Shown here: positions 23,320 through 35,918 of the stretch, piece by piece
Layout: each line of letters opens with the position of its first letter
Numbering within the stretch: the first letter of the stretch is position 1
Assembly: GCA_034231615.1 (NCBI GenBank)
Contig: CM067306.1
Span: 43,386,761 to 43,450,760 of the forward strand
DNA from: Meghimatium bilineatum
Taxonomy: Eukaryota; Mollusca; Gastropoda; Stylommatophora; Philomycidae
DNA: 64,000 nt
Direction of reading: 5' to 3'
Program-made: the position numbers and the translations under genes
Notes under the pieces: generated by a model
The model's input: the letters and a program-made list of their open reading frames with translations, nothing else
Databases searched by the model: none
Told to the model about the DNA's origin: nothing

Positions 23320-23825
23320 ATACATTACCCTATCTTTATCCTTCTACATGTAACATCGTTATTTGTACATTTCCATGGACTATGTCGTTCTATGCACTCT
23401 TCTATGTGTAATATCGATCTCTCTACCCTCCTACGTGTAATGTCGTTCTTGGTACACTTCGACTTTGTAATATCTTTCTCTTTACCTTTCGACTTGTGAT
23501 TATTCTCTGTATTATTCTACATGTAACATCTCTCTCTCTCTCTCTGTACTTTCTGCGTGTAACATCGTTCTCTGTATCTTCTACGTGTAATATCGTTATG
23601 TGTACTCTTCTACGTGTAATATGGTTCTCTGTTCAACTATGCATGCAATAACGATCTCTGTACCATTCTACGTGTAATATTGTTCTGTGTACACGTCTAC
23701 TTGTAATATTTCTCTATGTATCCTTCTACTTGTAATATCTTTCTCTGTACCATTTTACGTATATAATCGTTCTCTACATTTCTACGTGTAATATCGTCCT
23801 TTGTACCCTTCCTTGTGAAATGTCA
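23320..23825. repeat. degenerate ~29-bp repeats
   Basis: TTCTACGTGTAATATCGTTC followed by TCTGTACC recurs about 15 times with strong divergence and a (TC)n stretch near 23530. Confidence 0.75.
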
Positions 23826-24181
23826 CTGTTTTAAGCTATGTAATTGCTAGAAACTGTTATGTATCTTCTGTTTATGGTGAACATACAATACACAGATAAC
23901 ACCATTGATGCAACCAAATGTCACTCAATACAGCAAGTGTCTGTGTATGTGTGTGTGTTCATATTTTACGGTGTTCAATAGATTGAAATGATTGCTTTCC
24001 TTTTCCCGTAGAATAACGAACTATGCGAATTATTACTTTCTGTAGTACTATCTGTAGTTATTATAGTGCTATTGTAGTACCCATTCTATAGTGGATATAA
24101 ACAATTGGCAACAACTGTGTAGATATACAGCAATAGAAAAAGGAAGTGTATTTAATTACTTTGTCTTGAAGTAGAGTATTA
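23826..24181. other. no recognisable feature
   Basis: AT-rich; nothing supported. Confidence 0.5.
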
Positions 24182-24455
24182 GTCAAAGTAAGCTTGTGGT
24201 ACAGTGATTAGTCGACGTAAGCTTGTGGTACAGTGATTAGTCGACGTAAGCTTGTGGTACAGTGATTAGTCGACGTAAGCTTGTGGTACAGTGTTTAGTC
24301 GACGTAAGCTTGTGGTACATCGTTTAGTCGACGTAAGCTTGTGGTACATTGTTTAGTCGACGTAAGCTTGTGGTACATTGATTAGTCGACGTGAGGTTGT
24401 GGTACAGTGTTTAGTCGACGTAAGCTTGTGGTACAGTGTTTAGTCGACGTTTGCG
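24182..24455. repeat. 29-bp minisatellite, about 9 copies
   Basis: GTCGACGTAAGCTTGTGGTA plus CAGTGATTA steps by 29 (24211, 24240 and so on). CAGTGTTTA and CATTGTTTA variants occur. Confidence 0.95.
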
Positions 24456-24524
24456 TGCGTGGTAAGGGTACGTGGCTGATCACAATTCGTTTTCAAATAT
24501 TTTCTGATGAGAACAATTCAACGT

Positions 24525-24700
24525 CAGATGAACGAGCCGAGGCTGTAAAAGAAATATTGGACTGATAACTTCAATGAATGAAAAATGTCTATTTTATCCA
24601 CACTCTCCGGCATGACTGAGGATATAGGCGTTTGGTCGGATTATGTTGCACTTTTTCCAGAGTATGGTTCTAATATACGTAACATGTTACGGTGTCTTAT
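24525..24700 (+). mobile_element. possible LINE C-terminal fragment
   Basis: Frames read KRNIGLITSMNE and, shifted, YWTDNFNE followed by MTEDIGVWSDYVALFPEYGS. This resembles the 'RW.D.......A.DR..WR..VA' end of LINE proteins. There is no clear RGRPR block, so the assignment is tentative. Confidence 0.4.
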
Positions 24701-24801
24701 GGATTAATAGGACTATATCTGGATTAATAGGACACCATCATCATCAATAGGACTATTGTCATCTGTGGTGACGGTGCTATTTGAATGTGTATCAGCCAAT
24801 C

Positions 24802-24802
<1 letters not shown>

Positions 24803-24873
<71 letters not shown>
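24803..24873. repeat. (TA)n microsatellite
   Basis: A continuous TA tract with one phase break at TAATA. Confidence 0.98.
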
Positions 24874-25303
<430 letters not shown>

Positions 25304-25412
25304 TAATACACACAGAAATAGAGAAATATTCAAAATATACTGGGCACAGGCAGAAACACGAAGGTATGTTACTAAAGTAATAAATGGCATGCAGAGTCAG
25401 AGGCGTACGTTT

Positions 25413-25610
25413 CAGAGAAAGAATAATAATTTCGAATGTGCGAGAACGTTTTCAAATCTTCATAGAGAAGTAATAACGATTACGATGGGCTTACATGTTT
25501 CCAAATCTTCACTGAGAAAGAATAATAATTTCGAATGTGCGAGAACGTTTTCAAATCTTCATAGAGAAGTAATAACGATTACGATGGGCGTGAATGTTTC
25601 CAAAATCTTC
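25413..25610. repeat. 99-bp tandem duplication
   Basis: GAGAAAGAATAATAATTTCG starts at 25415 and 25514. Both copies carry TTTTCAAATCTTCATAGAG and CGATTACGATGGGC and are nearly identical. Being a multiple of three, the duplication keeps the overlapping frame open (25149-25655), which explains that 168-codon open frame. Confidence 0.9.
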
Positions 25611-26169
25611 ACAGAGAACCGCTGGAGATGTAGCTATAGAAGAACACGACAATGACATTATAGCATAATCTGATTTCACTGCAACAAAGTTTGCTGAAGC
25701 TACATGAGAGAACACGATCTGAATTCTCAAATATGCAGATTTGATTCCTGACGGCTATACCAATACATGAATCGATTGTATCTATCGGTGAGCTTGATCG
25801 AAGTTAAACCTAACAATAACGTTATCCCATACCAGACTGGGTTTAGATTTGCATCAGTAAACAGTATCTTTTCAGTCATATACTTAATCGTGGTTACTGT
25901 TACTATTCAACGTGGCACAAATTGCAGTTGACGGTACAGAAATATACAGGCAAGTACCAACCCTGTTTAAGTTCCATATACTGGACACGTCTGTGATATC
26001 TGCTTAGACGTCTGCTGTATCTGGTGTATGGATGGATCAATAGTCAGTTTGAACTTTGTTCACTTGATAACATTTTTTAAAAGCAGACAATACTAGCACA
26101 TCAACATCATAATTATATCGATCTCTTGCTCTCTAACCTCAGTTATTGTCTGCTGAAGAAGAGTGTGCA
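25611..26169. other. no recognisable feature
   Basis: Unique AT-rich sequence with no gene signals. Confidence 0.5.
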
Positions 26170-26480
26170 AGGTATAATCACTAAAATATGTTGTATAAGA
26201 GAAATGTGCAATGTGTGATATCTAAAATATGTTGTATAAGAGAAATGTGCAATGTGTGATATCTAAAATATGTTGTATAAGAGAAATGTGCAATGTGTGA
26301 TATCTAAAATCTGTATATAGTATGTATAAGACTTATATGCAACGTTCGTTAATCTAATATGTCTTGTATAAGATATACATGCAGTGTTTGCTACTCTTGT
26401 ATAAGAGAAACATATAGTATGTTTTAATCTTGTATAAGAAAACTATGCAGTATTTGCTAATCTTGTATAAGAGATATACA
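26170..26480. repeat. 41-bp repeats, 3 clean plus decayed copies
   Basis: TGTTGTATAAGAGAAATGTG starts at 26189, 26230 and 26271. Later copies (26300-26480) keep only CTTGTATAAGA and TGCA words. Confidence 0.85.
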
Positions 26481-26839
26481 ACGTTTGCAAAACTGAAATA
26501 TTTTAGTATAACTATCTTCCCTCGGAGGTCGTGGTGACAGGATTACCAGAACCGTGTCAACATAATTTTTGATGACTGTAAAGCTCTGATATAACCACAT
26601 TAGATTTATCTCATCGGTTGAACGTAGGGTACCCCACCAAAAGTAGTACATTTAACTAAACTAACACAATAAATGGTTACAGTGAAGTTTACTGTCTGAC
26701 AAATAAACGAATGTGTCAGAATGTAACACATTTGTAGCCATTCAAACACATAAATCATGACTGAATCCCAATTATGTACACTCTAAGTATTATATTGATT
26801 AACATATTTCAACCTTGCACATTTACATACTCGACTTTT
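26481..26839. other. no recognisable feature
   Basis: AT-rich spacer; a 64-codon minus-strand open frame shows no motif. Confidence 0.45.
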
Positions 26840-27830
26840 CACCGGTAGATCAAATATGACAGTATTGCCGTGCACGGGCGTACCTGCAGACAAGGAACAC
26901 TCATTGCATTCCGAAATGCAGAAAGTTAAAGATAGCAGACTTAAGAGAGTGAAGTCGTGGATGGGACGTGCTGAGGATGTCATACAGAGCGTGTGCACAT
27001 TGCAATTTGTGACAGCAGATACGGAATGGATAAGTCTGCCCACAGATTTCGAAACTTGTTTGGGAGTAGTGATAACACTTAGCAGGGGGGAATGCAGAGA
27101 ATCGTGTCCCACGGCTGTGGAGTAAGAGGTGCAGGCTTTGGTTAGTGAGAAAGCCAAAGAGAGGGATGTTGTATATACAGTGATGGATATGTGATGAGAC
27201 ATGTTCGCAGTGCTTGGACCTTCAAATCTCAGTGTGCTTTAGGTAAAACATTCAGGGAGGAGAGTATGCTGTGCATACCAGTAGCATGACTATGGAGATT
27301 ATAGCGGTAACAAGGGCACTTGAGTGGATGGGCACACAGAAATCATCACGTCTGCATCTTGAGTGACTCTATGAGTATGATTAGGAAGGTACAAGTGGGT
27401 CTCGTTCGCGAACAGTAGATTGAGGCTATGACAAAGGCCAGATTGAAAGTAGTTACATTAAATTTCGTGCCGGTACATGTGGGTGTTCGAGGTAATGAAA
27501 GAGCAGGTCAACTGGCGTCATGCGCTATTGTGACATAGGGAGATAGGGCAATGGATCCAGCTGAGGTTTTAAACTCCATAAGAGATATAGCAAGCGAAAG
27601 TGAGACTCATGTGGGTGATGTTTCCTTTTCGGTAGCCATGATTAAAGAACAGGGTTTGAAATGCGGTGTTTCTGGATTTAGAGGGCGCAGAAGGATTTTG
27701 GTCAACCAGCAGAGGACCTGTACTGTCAGCAGACGTGCGATGGCGGATACACTCAAGGAGAGATCGGAGAAACTACGGACGTGTCCAGTTTGCAGTGATG
27801 CTTATCCGATGACTAACTATTTAAACCTTG
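26840..27830 (+). mobile_element. RNase H-type LINE 3' half, decayed
   Basis: Plus-strand blocks in order: SWMGRAEDVIQSVCTLQFV (26955-27015); SMTMEIIAVTRALEWMGTQK (about 27282-27345), the RNase H Glu block; CILSDSMSMIRKVQVG (27354-27400), the RNase H third-acid block; HVGVRGNERAGQLAS (about 27476-27520), where the family has ERADRLA, so the fourth acid is lost; DPAEVLNSIRDIA (27551-27590); and KERSEKLRTCPVCSD (27755-27800) with its paired cysteines. Stops and frameshifts lie between blocks. The same blocks recur at 36490-37560 and 51140-52260 on the minus strand. It is a 5'-truncated retroelement, with no RT domain visible upstream. Confidence 0.85.
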
Positions 27831-28545
27831 ACTCAATCGAAATTATGTTCTTCACGTCTTTTCAATGATTCACACATTTAAAGCTTGACTCAATCCCATT
27901 TATGTTCTCAAAGTCAGTTATTAATTCATTCAGACATTTAAAATCGACTCATTCATAATATATTCTCCCAGAATATATTATGAATCTACAGTCTGTCATT
28001 AAAACCTTGACTCAACCGCAGTTATGTTCTCCAGGTCTTTCATTCATTCAAACATTTAAATATTTGCTCAATCCCAATGATATGCACACTTAAACCTTGA
28101 CTCAATCCCAGGTTTGTTCTCCAAATCCTTTATTCAAACATTTAAACCTTCACTCAATCACATTTATGCTCTCCAAAGTCTGCCATTCATTCAAACTCAG
28201 GTATGTTCTTCAAGTCATTTTTTTTATTCATTGAAACATTTAACCATTGAACAAATTCGAGTTACACACATGTCATTCATTCAAGTATTTAAATCTTGAC
28301 TCAATCCAAGTTATATTTACCAAGTTCTCGATTCATTCAAAAATGTAAACCGTAACACAATCCCAGTTATATCCTCAAAGTCTTCTATTCTTTCAAACAT
28401 TTAAACATTGACTATATTCAGCTTTTCTCTCATCCAATCTCAGATCTCATAAAATCACAGCTATTTTTCTCAGTTCTTTCATTCATTCAAACATTTAAAC
28501 CTTGACTCAATCCCATCTATTTTATCCAAGTCTTTCATTCATTCC
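27820..28545. repeat. degenerate ~57-bp repeats
   Basis: CATTTAAACCTTGACTCAAT then TATGTTCTCCAAGTC and TTCATTCATTCAAA recurs about 12 times with length variation. It begins directly at the end of the LINE. Confidence 0.85.
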
Positions 28546-29309
28546 CATGTTAATAATTGACAACCTGTGACGTACGTCATTCACAGCCGGGATAGTTCGA
28601 TCTTCTCAGCGATTTATTTTTTTCCATTTCACTCGCTCACCTTATCCCCGGCACTAGCCGTAAGTTCGGCTCCAACTGCACAGTTCTTTTGGTGTGAGTG
28701 AACAAACAGTTTGAGCGCGAGACGTGTTTATTGTCACTCTTCTTGACATTTACTGGACCAGCTAGGACCTATGTTTGTGTTACGACACGTTCTAAGAAGC
28801 GACAACACTCGCGCACACATACTCACACCATACATACATTTCCTAGCATTATCAGATTCTAATGTTACTCGGATACCGTGTTTGATACACCGATTGTGCT
28901 ATGCAAGAAAGTGTGTAATATACATTATCAGTGTGAATTGTCGGTTTATACAAGATTAATGCTGGTACAATATCTGCTCGTGTTTTAGATCACGATTCGG
29001 ACGTTATACATGCGTTTTAAAGAATAGTATTTCTGCAATCACCCGATGTGTGGTGTTCTAGATAGAAACAAATATACGATTAGTTAAACCTCGAGTTTGA
29101 TGCAAGTTTGTAAGGACGTAAGTGTTCAAACAGTATTAGATTTTCATGTTGAACAATGCAATAGTATTCATCTTACAATCTTCATTTCTACAAATATTTG
29201 TTTCTCAGTGGGGTGCTGCTGTCGTTTCCCGTGGGCGTTTTTGATACCTGCTCTGCCATGGGGTGGTTTACTATATCACAGTTATTTGTGCACATTTGTG
29301 TGCGTAGTA
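28546..29309. other. unique stretch with CRE-like palindrome; no gene proven
   Basis: This non-repetitive stretch, flanked by arrays, is slightly more GC-rich than its surroundings at 28560-28760. Short open frames (28771-28959, 29097-29324) have no recognisable domain. A promoter or a solo terminal repeat are both possible, but neither is shown. Confidence 0.4.
28568..28579. promoter_or_regulatory. CRE-like palindrome TGACGTACGTCA
   Basis: A perfect 12-bp palindrome made of two facing TGACGT half-sites. The half-site is the core of CREB/ATF binding sites (established knowledge), but the spacing differs from the classical TGACGTCA. No TATA box, start site or downstream coding exon can be tied to it. 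Confidence 0.3.
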
Positions 29310-29800
29310 GTGTACTATGATTAGTGTACATATGTGTACATTGTAGTGTACTATAGGGGGCTTGTGTACGTAGTAATGTACTATAGTGGGCTTGTGTATA
29401 CATGTGTACAGAATAGTGTACTATAGTGGGCTTGTGTATACATGTGTACAGAGTAGTGTACTATAGTGGGCTTTAGACATGTGTACAGAATAGTGTACTA
29501 TTGTGGGCTTGTGTAGACATGTGTACAGATAAGTGTACTATAGTGGGCTTGTGTAGACATGTGTACAGAGTAGTGTACTATAGTGGGCTTTAGACATGTG
29601 TACAGAATAGTGTACTATTGTGGGCTTGTGTAGACATGTGTACAGAGTAGTGTACTATAGTGGGCTTTAGACATGTGTACAGAATAGTGTACTATTGTGG
29701 GCTTGTGTATACATGTGTACATAATAGTGTACTATAGTGGCCTTGTGTAGACATGTGTACAGAGTAGTGTACTATAGGCGGCTTGTCTACAATTCTGTGC
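29310..29800. repeat. 40-bp minisatellite with short variants
   Basis: GTGTACTATAGTGGGCTTGT plus GTAGACATGTGTACAGAGTA; shortened units (GGGCTTTAGACATG) recur in a higher-order alternation at about 29460, 29580 and 29660. Confidence 0.9.
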
Positions 29801-29879
29801 CTAGTTATGTACTGTAGTGATATGTTCACACTTGTATGTCTAGTAGTGCACTGTTATAGCATGTGTATAATTGTGTGTA

Positions 29880-30085
29880 GTAGTTTACTATAGTTTCTTG
29901 TACACAATATAAAACTGTAGTATAGTGGCTTGTACACAATATACAACTGTAGTATAGTGGCTTGTACACAATATACAACTGTAGTATAGTGGCTTGTACA
30001 CAATATACAACTGTAGTATAGTGGCTTGTACACAATATACAACTGTAGTATAGTGGCTTGTACACAATATACAACTGTAGATGTC
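29880..30085. repeat. 32-bp minisatellite, about 6 copies
   Basis: GTATAGTGGCTTGTACACAA plus TATACAACTGTA; near-identical copies after a variant first copy. Confidence 0.92.
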
Positions 30086-30413
30086 TGATATATATAGTGC
30101 AAACGTAACAATTAGGAAATAAATTTTTATTTGTTGTTTGACAACTTATAATTACAGAAATTTGTTAATCTAAATTCCATATAGTTGTGTATTATAAGTT
30201 TGTAAGTTATAACGTGTCTACGATTTTATAATTGTGTAATTATTAAATAATTATATACGTGTGTAATTTTATAATAATTAAAATGATAACATTGTACGTG
30301 TATATTAAAGATGCGAATTTTGTAGTATGGGGGGGAGGGGTTTTAAATGAATGTGGTTTTCAGTGGTGGGGGTTGGGCTATAGTTGAGGTAGTGCTGAGA
30401 AACAATAATTAAT
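30086..30413. other. AT-rich spacer with poly-G runs
   Basis: Nothing coding. G-rich runs at 30329-30341 (GGGGGGGAGGGG) and 30367-30375. Confidence 0.5.
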
Positions 30414-31996
30414 TTATAGACTGAAACAGCCCAACATGTACAGATTGAAACAGCCATACATGTATAGATTGAAACAGTCATACATGTACAGATTGAAATA
30501 GCCATACATGTATAGATTGAAACAGTCATACATGTATAGATTGAAATAGTCATACAAGTATAGATTGAAACAGCCATACATGTTCAGATTGAAACAGTCA
30601 TACAAGTATAGATTGAAACAGTCATACATGTACAGATTGAAACAGTCATACAAGTATAGATTGAAACAGTCATACATGTACAGATTGAAACAGCCATACA
30701 AGTATAGATTGAAACAGCCATACATGTATAGATTGAAACAGCAATACATGTACAGATTGAAACAGCCATACAAGTATAGATTGAAACAGTCATACATGTA
30801 TAGATTGAAACAGCCATACATGTACAGATTGAAACAGCCATACAAGTATAGATTGAAAGAGCCATACATGTACATATTGAAACAGCCATACAAGTATAGA
30901 TTGAAACAGCCATACATGTATAGATTGAAACAGCAATACATGTACAGATTGAAACAGCCATACACGTACAGATTGAAACAGCCATACAAGTATAGATTGA
31001 AACAACCATACATGTATAGATTGAAACAGCAATATATGTACAGATTGAAACAGCCATACAAGTATAGATTGAAACAGTCATACATGTATAGATTGAAACA
31101 GCCATACAAGTATAGATTTAAACAGCCATACAAGTATAGCTTGAAACAGCCATACAAGTATAGATTGAAACAACCATACAAGTATAGATTGAAACAGACA
31201 TACAAGTATAGATTGAAACAGCCATACATGTATAGATTGAAACAGTCATACATGTGCAGAGTGAAACAGCCATACAAGTATAGATTGAAACAGCCATACA
31301 AGTATAGATTGAAACAGCCATACATGTCTAGATTGTAGATTCAAACAGCCATCCATGTATACATTGAAACAGCCATACATGTATATATTGAAACAGCCAT
31401 ACATGTATAGATTGAAACAGCCATACATGTATAGATTGTAGATTGAAACAGCCATACATGTATAGATTGAAACAGCCATACATGTCTAGATTGTAGATTT
31501 AAACAGCCATACATGTATAGATTGAAACAGCCATACATGTCTAGATTGAGATTGAAACAGCCATACATGTATATATTGAAACAGCCATACATGTCTAGAT
31601 TGTAGATTGAAACAGCCATACATGTATAGATTGAAACAGCCATACATGTATAGATTGAAACAGCCATACATGTCTAGATTGTAGATTGAAACAGCCATAC
31701 ATGTATAGATTGAAACAGCCATACATGTCTAGATTGTAGATTGAAACAGCCATACATGTCTAGATTGTAGATTGAAACAGCCATACATGTATAGATTGAA
31801 ACAGCCATACATGTCTAGATTGTAGATTGAAACAGCCATACATGTATAGATTGAAACAACCATACATGTCTAGATTGTAGATTGAAACAGCCATACATGT
31901 ATAGATTGAAACAGCCATACATGTCTAGATTGTAGATTGAAACAGCCATACATGTCTAGATTGTAGATTGAAACAGCCATACATGTATAGATTGAA
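30414..31996. repeat. 24-bp minisatellite, about 1.6 kb
   Basis: The 24-bp unit combines ATAGATTGAAACAGCC with ATACATGT or ATACAAGT. Up to about 31325 it stays in a 24-bp register. Beyond that, units with an added TAGATTG (CTAGATTGTAGATTGAAAC, about 31-32 bp) alternate with 24-bp units in a higher-order pattern. The 24-bp length keeps several frames open on both strands (257 codons plus; 303, 173 and more minus), with YKYRLKQP-type and YMYGCFNL-type peptides. Open frames on both strands, lack of codon bias and lack of any start context argue strongly against a protein. Confidence 0.95.
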
Positions 31997-33264
31997 ACTG
32001 AAGGATGTTGATATTGTACTCACATCTGTAATTATGCTTTATTTTAAATGCTCAATGTATTAACATTTCTATGTGACATTGATCTTTTTTTCTAAGGAAA
32101 GATATTGAGACGTTTATATGTGTGTGACAGGCTTGATAAAAACGTCTTTATTTTGGGTGTGCGCTAGAGCGAATTGTCAACCTGTTACATATTGTATTGT
32201 GTTTACTGGGTATATAGTTTATACTTTGGCTGACATATATCGGCCTATATAATTTGTATGTTTCTATACGCTAAGTCCGTGAAAATACCTCATTATCATT
32301 TACTAAACCACTTCCATTAGGAAAGTCTGAAGTCTTATCAGTGACCCACCATATACAAAACCTTGCAACAGTGAATCACTTGTACATTACATGCACATAT
32401 AGCCAAGTTTTTACTGATGTGGCATGCATACATCAATTGTACATGATAAGTACATATACCCAGTGTTTACGTCTGTAGCAGCCTCACATCACTTCGCTAT
32501 TTATACGACCTGCGTTCTAACCTCTCTGAGTAAGACTCTACTTTTTAAGTTTTAAAATTACTTAAATATCGACTCATGTGATTAATCATTAAAGATCAGG
32601 AGAGAAAAAAACACATTGTATAAAAGGACACAAAAGTCATATTGCTTGTAATTCCTTGGCTAAAACACCATGCCACCTTTGATCTATAATCAACTTGTCG
32701 ATAAGACGCTATTCCATTATTCTCCTGAACAGGAAATATACAAGATGGACACACGTAGAATTGGTTGCGGGATCGATTGAACACACACTACGCATATTGC
32801 CTCCTTAATTGTTTCACATGAACATTTTTGTCGAAATAAATTAGCAGGAAAACAATTTGTTTTATGTTTATTTAATACACTAAGTAGGACACACCCCTCG
32901 CCGTTCCTCAGAGAAGACATATGATCGATTCCGACGGTTACCATATATTTTTATCGCTAGTCTAGCAAATAGTGATTGAGAGCAGCTTACATTATAGCGC
33001 ATGTTGTATGTTTAAAGAGGTGTGCATTTTACTAATGCGTTATATGTACGTGTGTCTTTAACACGTCATACAGACGTATAATATCTGCATGTACGTTTGT
33101 GTGCATGCATCTTGATCATGTGATACACATTTATATCAACATATCAAGGTTGTTTATTGTTTTGTCCTGCCATAAAATTATGCTTTAGTGATATTTTTCC
33201 TCCCTCCCCACCCTCGACGTTTATTTTAAAAGAATATGTGACATTAGTATTATGTTCTTACTTT
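31997..33264. other. no recognisable feature
   Basis: AT-rich, mostly unique. The open frames at 32596-32944 (minus) are short and unrecognised. Confidence 0.5.
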
Positions 33265-33590
33265 CAGTAACTTATAGTTGTGTACCTTACGTCACAAAGT
33301 TCATTACTCTTTTCTTGTTATAGTTGTATGTACCTTACGTCTCAATTTACATTACTCTCTTCTTATTGTTGAGTGTACTTTATGTCACACATTCCATTCC
33401 TCTATCCTTATAGGTATGTCACAATGTTCATTACTCTCTTCATGTTATAGTTGTGTGTGCTTTACGTCAAATGATTCATTACTCTCATCTTGTTATAGTT
33501 GTTTGTACTTTACGTCTATTAAACATTACTCTCAACAAATTCCAGCAGTGTGTACTTTACATCACATGTTTCTTTACTAGTATCTGAGTT
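33265..33590. repeat. degenerate ~45-bp repeats
   Basis: TTCATTACTCTCTTCTTGTT then ATAGTTGTGTGTACTTTACG recurs about seven times. Confidence 0.75.
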
Positions 33591-34569
33591 TAGCACTGTG
33601 TAATTGATGTCATTATTTCTGTTTGATGTGATCTTTATACTAGTGTCAAAAGTCTACTTCTTTTTTTCATTTTTAGTTCGTTCGCTGAAATCTTTCCCGG
33701 CGTCTATGTTTAGATCGTGATAACACATATTTACTTCTATTCTGTATAATGTAGAGTAAATTAGTTTCTTGTGGATCAAAGATGACATAGTGAAGTAATC
33801 ATTTCTTTCCATGTTGAAAGCCTGGTTTCAAATTGCTGCTGTTCTTGTGTATTGCTTATGCCCAATATTCAGTTTTCCCACTTAATTGTTGTAGAGGAGT
33901 TTCTATTGATGGATGTACTTTTCTGTCCTCCTTACCTTTCACATGATGGTTTGTTTGGGAATTCTGTTTTCATGCATTGTAGTGCATGGACGATGTAATC
34001 CAAGCGTCTTCTTCTTATAGAATTTGACACACATTCATGATGTTTTTCTTCTACATTTTATGTTCAATATTCACCGAAGACACTTTTTCAAAATTGTTTC
34101 ATGTCGTGCCAATTGCTTGTACGCATTTTCAACGTGCGCATTAAACAATCTAGTTTCGAGTATGTCGGTGTTATTCGAAAATGTTTTCTGAATTGTCGAC
34201 TTTACTACTTGGTATGATTCAGTCTGTTGTGTAAGTTGAAGACATTACTTCTTATTCACAGCTTTTACATATCTTCTTTGGGTAGTATGGTTTGTTTAAT
34301 AGGCGATAACTTTCTATGAACTATTCATTTCCGTCTGCCTGTAACTACTTATTTGTTCCCATTCTGTCTATAGCTGTCAGATCATCCAAAAACATCATCA
34401 TCGTGTTGCCTCTAAATAATATTTCAAATATTTTGTTTAAGAGTTGTTGTAGACTTGGTGGAGTTAGAGTTCAAACCCAAACTCTGAAGTGCTGGGTGAA
34501 AGACAAATTGTAGCAAAAATTAGAAGCAAAAAGTCAAGATTCTTAGAACACACGATGAACCTGAAACAT
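33591..34569. other. no recognisable feature
   Basis: AT-rich, T-rich on the plus strand. A short open frame at 34316-34513 shows no domain. Confidence 0.45.
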
Positions 34570-34695
34570 TTCCAAATGTTTCTGAGATATCTGCGCCTTT
34601 CGAGCTGACTCATCATACTTCTGAGCCACTTTGATCCATATAGGATAGGGCAGCCAACTCCATCCCAAAAACTCCTTAGTCGCCTCTTACAACAT
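34570..34695 (+). repeat. dispersed repeat ending TTAGTCGCCTC
   Basis: GATATCTGCGCCTTTCGAGC, ATAGGATAGGGCAGCC and CTCCTTAGTCGCCTCTTAC match 21040-21233 and 1740-1945. Confidence 0.65.
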
Positions 34696-34871
34696 GCATA
34701 GAATGTAGTGTTGTTATTTTTAGTTGCACTTGCCTGCAGTTACATGCAGGTGATAATAAGACATATAACCTGTCAGGTGGTTGTAAATGTGGCAAAACCT
34801 CAGAGAAATCAGCACTGTACAACCCTTCAAATACATTTGTCCTCAACAATTCAGGTGAGTGTAGACACAAA
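34696..34871. other. unrecognised open stretch
   Basis: A minus-strand frame (34676-34870, 64 codons) reads LYSADFSEVLPHLQPPDRLY among other residues. It looks protein-like, but I cannot name a family. It is possibly part of the retroelement whose repeat flanks it. Confidence 0.3.
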
Positions 34872-35015
34872 TTATGCCTGGACCATTCATTGATGCCATC
34901 ATTCTCGTATCTTGTATGGTACTTTCAACGAATACAGCGACCACTGTTAATCAGCAAGTTGTAAACAAATAGACTTTACTGGAGGATAGGTCTGAAGTGT
35001 ATCGAGCAGGGGTTA
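34872..35015 (+). repeat. dispersed direct repeat, copy 1
   Basis: TATGCCTGG.CCATTCATTGA, AATCAGCAAGTTGTAAACAA, ACTTTACTG.GGA and TCTGAAGTGTATC occur in the same order at 37543-37715. In copy 2 it abuts the 5' side of the RNase H LINE, so it is probably part of the same element family. Confidence 0.65.
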
Positions 35016-35199
35016 GAGGGCGGCATCCAGCGCTGACAAATAATAGTTTAATATCATTCCACTGAGGCAAGAGACAGACGGTGTTGGAAGTCTATTGCAG
35101 AAGAACATTTGATGCGAACGGAGATCCTCGTATTCCGGAAAGTAAAGGAGGCAGGCTTGATACTAACCACATCATCCATAGGTGTGACGTTTGTCATGA

Positions 35200-35440
35200 A
35201 AATTGCGGCTCTCACACCGTATTTTCAAATGCGGGCCTCACACCTAATTCCCACATGCATGCCTCACACCGTTTTCCCCAATATGAGCCTCACATCTAAT
35301 TCCCAATGCGGATCGCACACCTTATTCCCTAATGCGGGTCTCACGCCGTATTCCTCAATGTGGGCCTCACACCATATTCCCCAATGTGGGCCTCACACAG
35401 TATTCCCGTTTGCCGGTCTCACGCCCCATTCACCAATATT
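35200..35440. repeat. degenerate ~26-bp repeats
   Basis: GCCTCACACCGTATTCCCCA followed by ATGCGG recurs about nine times. The open frames over it are artefacts. Confidence 0.8.
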
Positions 35441-35734
35441 CTTCAATGGAAAAGAGAAAAATGCTTTACTTGGATACGGAGACGGGACTTTAAGATGATA
35501 GTAGTGCAGCATCAGCAGCTATGTAATTCTAATATTATATCACTTACAGAAATGGATGGTTCTCGTAGTCTCTGCCTCTTGTCTACAATGATTTTATACT
35601 TCAGTATTCGTAGGTTACTCTTCTTGTGATTTGAGAATAGTCACAATTGAGAATGAATATCACTAAAACAACACGCTACTGTAACATACATATTCCATTT
35701 CTTGCATGCAGAGAAGTAGACATGATGGAGAACA
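35441..35734. other. no recognisable feature
   Basis: Unique sequence with no gene supported. Confidence 0.45.
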
Positions 35735-35875
35735 TCACGGCATGCACAGGGTGTAGAGTTTCCCAAACTCATTAGCATGATAGAGGATAGATATGCGTGG
35801 AAATCTTTCTGCATCAAATGTCTCAATATCACACGCCTACACTCCTGACGGGTTGTGGGTTTTATTATTATTATG
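35735..35875 (-). repeat. dispersed repeat, inverted relative to 38.0 kb
   Basis: The reverse complement carries GTGTGATATTGAGACATTTG, ATGCAGAAAGATTTCCACGC and CTATCCTCTAT, matching 38025-38085 on the plus strand. Confidence 0.7.
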
Positions 35876-35918
35876 CCTAATTTTTATAAAATTACACAAT
35901 TGTAGTAAATAAAATCGT

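Noticed and set aside
24182..24455. CRISPR-like array (29-bp repeats)
   Set aside because: Repeats are head to tail with no spacers, and the genome is clearly eukaryotic. The same applies to the other minisatellites.
30414..31338. Very long open frames (303 codons minus, 257 codons plus) with 8-residue repeats
   Set aside because: They arise from a 24-bp tandem unit lacking stops. Several frames on both strands are open at once, which is not expected for a real repeat protein gene.
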